Shown here: positions 59,936 through 64,000 of the stretch, in pieces | Layout of the letters: every line of letters begins with the position of its first letter | How positions within the stretch are numbered: the stretch's first letter is position 1 | From: Caenimonas koreensis DSM 17982 | GTDB lineage: Bacteria > Pseudomonadota > Gammaproteobacteria > Burkholderiales > Burkholderiaceae_C | Direction: 5' to 3' | DNA length: 64,000 nt | Assembly: GCF_009646335.1 (NCBI RefSeq) | Contig: NZ_WJBU01000016.1 | Span: 1 to 64,000 of the forward strand | Position numbers and translations under genes: made by a program | The notes under the pieces: generated by a model | The model's input: only the letters and a program-made list of their open reading frames with translations | What the model was told of the DNA's origin: nothing | Databases searched by the model: none

Positions 59936-60244
59936 TCACACGCCCCAGACGATCTCTTCCTTCTCGGCGGCGCACCGCTTGAGCATGTCGATAAACGGCA
60001 GGGCTCGCTGCTTGAGCATCACGCCTTCGCCAGCGCCGCAAGAAGCATCGTCCTTGTTCTTTTCCTGGTCCGCCGCTTCCTGCGCAATGGCGGCTTCAAG
60101 GGCGCTGATCGCAGCAGGCATCTCTTCGGGCAACACAATGCCCTTCGGCCCCGCGTCCTTGCCAATGATCTGCAAGACGCGCTTGCCGTTGGGCTCGAGC
60201 ATGATCAAGTCACCGGTCGCCTTGGATTTGAATTTGTAGAGCAT
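59936..60244 (-). CDS. DUF1840 family protein
   Basis: A 102-residue cytoplasmic protein with the DUF1840 pattern: MLYKFKSKATGDLIMLEPNGKRVLQIIGKDAGPKGIVLPEEMPAAISALE at the start and LKQRALPFIDMLKRCAAEKEEIVWGV at the end. The middle holds an acidic, lysine-rich linker with one Cys. It is a small, widespread beta- and gammaproteobacterial family of unknown function. The gene converges with the bug gene and is divergent from the marR gene. Confidence 0.9.
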   Translation of the reverse strand: MLYKFKSKATGDLIMLEPNGKRVLQIIGKDAGPKGIVLPEEMPAAISALEAAIAQEAADQEKNKDDASCGAGEGVMLKQRALPFIDMLKRCAAEKEEIVWGV

Positions 60245-60337
60245 GCGTGCACGTCCTCGCTGATGAAATCAAACGCCGATTGTGCGCCGCACGATATGCA
60301 TGAGGTGAGGCGCACGGCAGACCCTGGCTTTGCCGTG

Positions 60338-60372
60338 TTGACACCGCATCGTTTAAGCCTAAACTATTTAGG
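60338..60372 (+). promoter_or_regulatory. Promoter and operator of the marR-CoA ligase operon
   Basis: A consensus minus-35 TTGACA lies at 60338-60343. Sixteen bases on, TAAACT (60360-60365) forms a minus-10-like hexamer. It overlaps a perfect 15-base palindrome, CCTAAA-CTA-TTTAGG (60358-60372), an ideal place for a MarR-type repressor to block transcription. AGGAG precedes the marR start at 60396. Confidence 0.7.
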
Positions 60373-60395
60373 ATCGAACACCAGGAGCCACGACC

Positions 60396-60890
60396 ATGGA
60401 CATGGACATGGAAGCGCGCGCGCACAGCGAACACCCCGAGGCCCTGCGCCTGTGGCTGCGGCTTTTGACGTGCACGCAGATCGTTGAAAAGCAGGTGCGC
60501 ACGCAACTGCGCGAGCGCTTCGACACGACGCTGCCGCGCTTTGACCTGATGGCGCAGCTCGAGCGCACGACCGAGGGCCTGAAGATGAACGAGCTGTCGC
60601 GCCGCATGATGGTCACGGGCGGCAACGTGACGGGCATTACCGACCAGCTGGTGGCAGAGGGCCTGGTCGATCGCGTCGATGTAGAGGGTGACCGGCGCGC
60701 CTACCGCGTGCGGCTCACGCCCAAGGGCCGCAAGATGTTCAACGAGATGGCGCTGCAGCACGAGAGCTGGATCGTCGAAGCATTTGCCGGGTTGACCGAC
60801 AAGGACATCGCCGTGCTGCACAAGCTGCTCGGCAAAGTGAAAGACCACGCCAGGAATCAGGCGGCCACGGGCGCGGAGGCCGCCGCATGA
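60396..60890 (+). CDS. MarR-family regulator of an aromatic-acid CoA ligase
   Basis: A 164-residue winged-helix regulator. FDTTLPRFDLMAQLERTTEGLKMNELSRRMMVTGGNVTGITDQLVAEGLVDRVDVEGDRRAYRVRLTPKGRKMF (about 47-119) covers the DNA-binding core and wing. It overlaps the ligase start by four bases. MarR proteins next to benzoate- or hydroxycinnamate-CoA ligases usually repress the operon and are released by the CoA thioester. A palindrome overlapping the promoter supports autoregulation. Confidence 0.87.
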   Translation: MDMDMEARAHSEHPEALRLWLRLLTCTQIVEKQVRTQLRERFDTTLPRFDLMAQLERTTEGLKMNELSRRMMVTGGNVTGITDQLVAEGLVDRVDVEGDRRAYRVRLTPKGRKMFNEMALQHESWIVEAFAGLTDKDIAVLHKLLGKVKDHARNQAATGAEAAA

Positions 60891-62497
60891 GCGCACATGC
60901 CGACCCGTTTGTCCGCGATCGCATGCCGGCGGCAGACAAGATGCCGCAGCTGCGCTTCGACCTGCCCGAGCTGCAGTTCCCGCCACAACTCAACGCGATT
61001 GAAGAGCTGCTCGACAAGGCGGCGCAAAAAGGTTTCGGCGCGCGGCCGCTGCTGCGGTCCAGCCGCATCACGCTCAGCTACGACGATGTGCGTGACCGCG
61101 TGGATCGCATCTGCCGCGTGCTCGTCGAAGACATGCAACTCGTGCCCGGCAGCCGAGTGCTGCTGCGCGGTGGCAACTCGATTGCGATGGCGCTCGCGTG
61201 GCTGGCGGTGGTCAAGGCCGGCATGATCGCCGTGGCCACGATGCCGCTGCTGCGCGCACGTGAGCTTGGCGACATCATCGACAAGGCACAGCCGGCTGCC
61301 GCCCTGTGCGACATCAAACTGCTCGATGAGCTGGAACTCGCGCGGCAAGACAGGCCGGTGCTGGCGCAAGTCGTGGCGTTCAACACGATGGATACGCCTG
61401 GCTCGCTGGCTGTGTTGTCGTCGCGCAAGGAAGGCAACTTCCAGCCGTGCCGCACGGCTGGCGATGACGTGGCGATGATGGCTTTCACCTCCGGCACCAC
61501 GGGCAAGCCGAAGGCTGCGCTGCACACACACCGCGACATCGTCGCCGCTTGCGAAACGTGGCCGCGCCATGTGCTGCGCGCGACGCCGCAAGACATCGTG
61601 GTGGGCTCGCCGCCGCTGGCATTTACCTTCGGCTTGGGCGGCATGCTGGTGTTTCCGATGTGGGCGGGCGCGAGCGTGTACTTCCCCGATGCACCGTACA
61701 CGCCGGAGTCAATGATCAAGACGATCAACGATGTTGGCGCGACGATCTGCTACACCGCGCCCACGTTCTATCGCCAGATGGCACCCTTCGCGCGCGAGCA
61801 CGGCATGGGCAAGCTGCGCATCACGGTGAGCGCAGGCGAAGGCCTGCCCGATGCAACACGCCAGCTGTGGAAGCAGGCATCAGGCATCGAGATGCTCGAC
61901 GGCATCGGCGCGACGGAGATGTTCCATATCTTCATTTCATCGGCAGGCGATGAAGTTCGGCGTGGCGCCATCGGCAAGGTGGTGCCGGGCTATACCGCCA
62001 AGGTGGTGGACGACGCCGGGAACGAGGTGCCGCGCGGCACGATCGGCAAGCTGGCCGTGATCGGGCCGACCGGCTGCAAGTACCTCGACGACGAGCGACA
62101 GGCGGGCTACGTGAAGAACGGCTGGAACTACCCTGGCGATGCGTTCATGCAGGACGACGACGGCTACTTCTTCTACCAGGCGCGCGCTGACGACATGATC
62201 ATCACGGCGGGCTACAACGTGGCCGGACCCGAGGTTGAAGATGCGCTGCTGCGGCACCCGGCGGTGGCTGAATGCGGCGTGATCGGCCAGCCCGACGAGG
62301 AGCGCGGCATGATCGTCAAGGCGTTCTGCGTGCTCAAGCCTGGACACGCCGGCGACGCCGCGATGGCGAAGGCGCTGCAAGACCACGTCAAGGCGAGCAT
62401 CGCGCCCTTCAAGTACCCGCGCGAGGTCGAGTTCGTCGCGCAGCTGCCGCGCACCGAGACGGGCAAGCTGCAGAGGTTCCGCCTGCGCCAGTCTTGA
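60887..62497 (+). CDS. Benzoate-CoA ligase-like AMP-dependent synthetase
   Basis: A 536-residue ANL enzyme. MAFTSGTTGKPKAALHTHRDI (about 197-217) is the ATP motif, VVGSPPLAFTFGLGGMLVFPMWAGASVYFPD (about 238-268) contains the substrate-pocket segment of benzoate/2-aminobenzoate-CoA ligases, GIGATEMFHIFIS (about 342-354) the adenine helix, and ADDMIITAGYNVAGPEVEDALLRHPAVAECGVIG the hinge. The C-terminal catalytic Lys is in RTETGKLQRFRL. The closest type is 2-aminobenzoate- or benzoate-CoA ligase. The precise acid is unknown. It is co-translated with marR. Confidence 0.87.
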   Translation: MSAHADPFVRDRMPAADKMPQLRFDLPELQFPPQLNAIEELLDKAAQKGFGARPLLRSSRITLSYDDVRDRVDRICRVLVEDMQLVPGSRVLLRGGNSIAMALAWLAVVKAGMIAVATMPLLRARELGDIIDKAQPAAALCDIKLLDELELARQDRPVLAQVVAFNTMDTPGSLAVLSSRKEGNFQPCRTAGDDVAMMAFTSGTTGKPKAALHTHRDIVAACETWPRHVLRATPQDIVVGSPPLAFTFGLGGMLVFPMWAGASVYFPDAPYTPESMIKTINDVGATICYTAPTFYRQMAPFAREHGMGKLRITVSAGEGLPDATRQLWKQASGIEMLDGIGATEMFHIFISSAGDEVRRGAIGKVVPGYTAKVVDDAGNEVPRGTIGKLAVIGPTGCKYLDDERQAGYVKNGWNYPGDAFMQDDDGYFFYQARADDMIITAGYNVAGPEVEDALLRHPAVAECGVIGQPDEERGMIVKAFCVLKPGHAGDAAMAKALQDHVKASIAPFKYPREVEFVAQLPRTETGKLQRFRLRQS

Positions 62498-62527
62498 AGC
62501 CCCAGGGTGTGGGGACATAATTCCGCC

Positions 62528-63760
62528 ATGCCCGCCTATTCATTCGAAGCTCTCGACGCCGACGGCACCACGCGCAAGGGCGTGATGGAAGCCGATACGG
62601 CCAAGGCCGTTCGCAGCCTGTTGCGCGGCCAGTCGCTGGTGCCGCTCGAAGTCGTGCCCGTCAACGCCGGCGCAGCGGCCAACGAACAGAGCTTCGGCCT
62701 GCAGACCAGCCTCTTCACACGCCGCGTTTTCAATTCCACGGGCCTGACGATCTGGACGCGCCAGTTGGCAGGCCTCATCACCTCCGGCCTGCCGCTCGAG
62801 CGTGCGCTCACGGCGCTGACTGACGAAGCCGAGCGCGAGCCTGAACGCAATCTGGTCGCCGCATTGCGCGCTGAAGTGAATGCGGGCTCGACATTCGGCA
62901 AGGCGCTAGGGCGATTTCCGCGCGAATTCCCCGATATCTACGTGGCCGTGGTGGGCGCGGGTGAGCAAAGCGGCAACCTCGGGGTGGTGCTGGATCGCCT
63001 TGCAGATGACCTCGAACAGCAGCAAGCGCTCAATGCGCGACTGCTCGGCGCCGCGCTGTATCCGGCCATCGTGACCATCGTCGCCATCGTGATCGTGCTG
63101 TTTCTTGTGTCCTACGTCGTGCCGCAAGTGGCGACCGTTTTCGCGGGCAGCAAACGGGCACTGCCCTTGCTCACCGTGGTGATGCTCGCGGTTGGCAACT
63201 TCCTGCGGGGCTGGGGCTGGCTTGCCATCGCCTTGCTGGTCATGGGCTTCATCGGCCTGCGACTGGCGCTGCGCAATGACGCCACGCGCGAGAGCTTCGA
63301 TGCGGCGTGGCTGCGGCTGCCGCTCATCGGCCGTCTTTCACGCGGCTACAACGCGGCCCGCTTTGCAAGCACGCTGGCGATGCTGGCTGGCGCTGGCGTG
63401 CCGATCCTGAAAGCGCTGCAGGCGGCAGCGGAAACGCTGAGCAACCGCGCGATGCGCGCCGATGCAATGGATGCGCTGGTGCTGGTGCGCGAGGGTGCGC
63501 CGCTCGCCTCGGCGATGTCGCAGAAAAAGCGCTTTCCGGGCCTGCTGTCGATGTTCGCGCGGCTGGGCGAGCAAACCGGCCAGCTGCCGCAGATGCTGCA
63601 GCGCGCAGCGAACCAGCTCAGCGCTGAAGTGCAGCGCCGCGCCATGCAGCTTGCAACGATCCTGGAGCCGCTGCTGATCCTGACGATGGGCTTCTTCGTG
63701 CTGATGATCGTGCTGGCGGTGCTGCTGCCCATCATCCAGCTCAACCAGTTCGCGAAGTAG
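62528..63760 (+). CDS. Type II secretion system F family protein (GspF/PilC)
   Basis: A 410-residue inner-membrane protein. The start at 62528 gives MPAYSFEALDADGTTRKGVMEADTAKAVRSLLRGQSLVPLEV, the usual GspF N-terminus. Two copies of the T2SF domain are visible: FTRRVFNSTGLTIWTRQLAGLITSGLPLERAL (about 64-97) and GYNAARFASTLAMLAGAGVPILKAL (about 273-297). Membrane helices lie at about 175-197, 227-245 and 380-402. Length and the absence of a pilus-specific tail favour GspF of a type II secretion system. Other secretion genes probably lie elsewhere. It follows the ligase gene after 30 bases. Confidence 0.85.
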   Translation: MPAYSFEALDADGTTRKGVMEADTAKAVRSLLRGQSLVPLEVVPVNAGAAANEQSFGLQTSLFTRRVFNSTGLTIWTRQLAGLITSGLPLERALTALTDEAEREPERNLVAALRAEVNAGSTFGKALGRFPREFPDIYVAVVGAGEQSGNLGVVLDRLADDLEQQQALNARLLGAALYPAIVTIVAIVIVLFLVSYVVPQVATVFAGSKRALPLLTVVMLAVGNFLRGWGWLAIALLVMGFIGLRLALRNDATRESFDAAWLRLPLIGRLSRGYNAARFASTLAMLAGAGVPILKALQAAAETLSNRAMRADAMDALVLVREGAPLASAMSQKKRFPGLLSMFARLGEQTGQLPQMLQRAANQLSAEVQRRAMQLATILEPLLILTMGFFVLMIVLAVLLPIIQLNQFAK

Positions 63761-63767
63761 GCATCGC

Positions 63768-64000
63768 ATGGCCGTGACGCTTGACGACAAACTGGTGGTG
63801 GCGATTTCATCGCGCGCGCTCTTCAATCTTGAAGAAGAGAACGCGGTGTTCGAGGGCGGCGACGCAACGGCGTACATGCAGCTGCAGCTCGACCGCGTGG
63901 AACAGGCGGCCAAACCCGGCATCGCTTTCTCGTTGATCAAGAAGCTGCTGGCTTTCAACACCGAGACGATCCAGCGCGTGGAAGTGGTGATCCTCTCGCG
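63768..64000 (+). CDS. 5'-nucleotidase, N-terminal part (partial)
   Basis: The window ends in the first 77 codons of a gene starting MAVTLDDKLVVAISSRALFNLEEENAVFEGGDATAYMQLQLD, then AAKPGIAFSLIKKLLAFNTETIQRVEVVILSR. This matches the cytosolic 5'-nucleotidase family (NT5C1-like, PF06189 type) that dephosphorylates nucleoside monophosphates. The start follows the gspF-like stop by seven bases. The C-terminal part, including the remaining catalytic region, lies outside the window. Confidence 0.82.
   Translation, partial: MAVTLDDKLVVAISSRALFNLEEENAVFEGGDATAYMQLQLDRVEQAAKPGIAFSLIKKLLAFNTETIQRVEVVILS

Overview
The window is GC-rich, densely packed bacterial DNA. Its gene content points to a betaproteobacterium of the order Burkholderiales, probably Comamonadaceae-like. 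The clues are four Bug (TctC-type) solute-binding proteins, TctBA/TctDE genes, DUF1840 and DUF2892 proteins, a FimV-like protein, Ohr/OhrR, a QseBC-type system, and G/C-rich intergenic palindromes of a kind common in that group. No rRNA, tRNA or CRISPR array was found. Almost every base lies in or close to a gene, and there is no gene-free stretch longer than about 300 bases.

Bases 1-3,200 are an accessory patch. They hold the right end of an IS3-family element that cuts into a membrane coiled-coil gene, a second orphan membrane protein, a decayed IS1595-type transposase joined to the last 84 codons of a LanC-like gene, and a VapBC toxin-antitoxin pair. From 3.2 to 9.4 kb come two unknown genes, a TctE/TctD two-component system divergent from tctB-tctA (with no tctC beside them), and a hemerythrin-like protein. 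From 9.5 to 15.8 kb lie a GMC oxidoreductase, a proline-rich FimV-like membrane protein, a TldD/PmbA-type protease pair and a crotonase.

Bases 15,890-20,762 form a compact four-gene cluster: a TupA-like ATP-grasp ligase, a cyanophycin-synthetase-like ATP-grasp protein lacking the Mur-ligase half, a glycosyltransferase-like protein and a class V PLP enzyme. Together they look like an undescribed biosynthetic pathway. Next come a ParE/RelE-type toxin-antitoxin pair, aminopeptidase P divergent from ohrR-ohr with a clear operator, and an orphan pair resembling a type III secretion effector and its CesT-type chaperone. A DUF2855 protein, an SrkA-like kinase and a large CAP-domain lipoprotein follow.

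Bases 30.6-34.3 kb carry a fumarylacetoacetase-family hydrolase divergent from two Bug proteins and a ModA-like protein. Bases 34.3-39.4 kb hold an ArsR-linked RND efflux operon. After htpG comes a QseBC-like two-component system (42.4-44.7 kb). Arrays of TTA triplets spaced exactly 11 bp lie upstream of its operon, upstream of the neighbouring secreted-protein gene, and upstream of the distant hemerythrin gene, so a small local regulon is likely.

Bases 44.8-64 kb are dominated by uptake and CoA activation of organic, probably aromatic or acyl, acids. A Crp/Fnr regulator is divergent from a CoA ligase plus a complete branched-chain-type ABC transporter, followed by a PaaK-like ligase. Two Bug proteins and a MarR regulator with a benzoate-CoA-ligase-like enzyme come next. 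The window ends in a GspF/PilC-family gene and the start of a 5'-nucleotidase gene.
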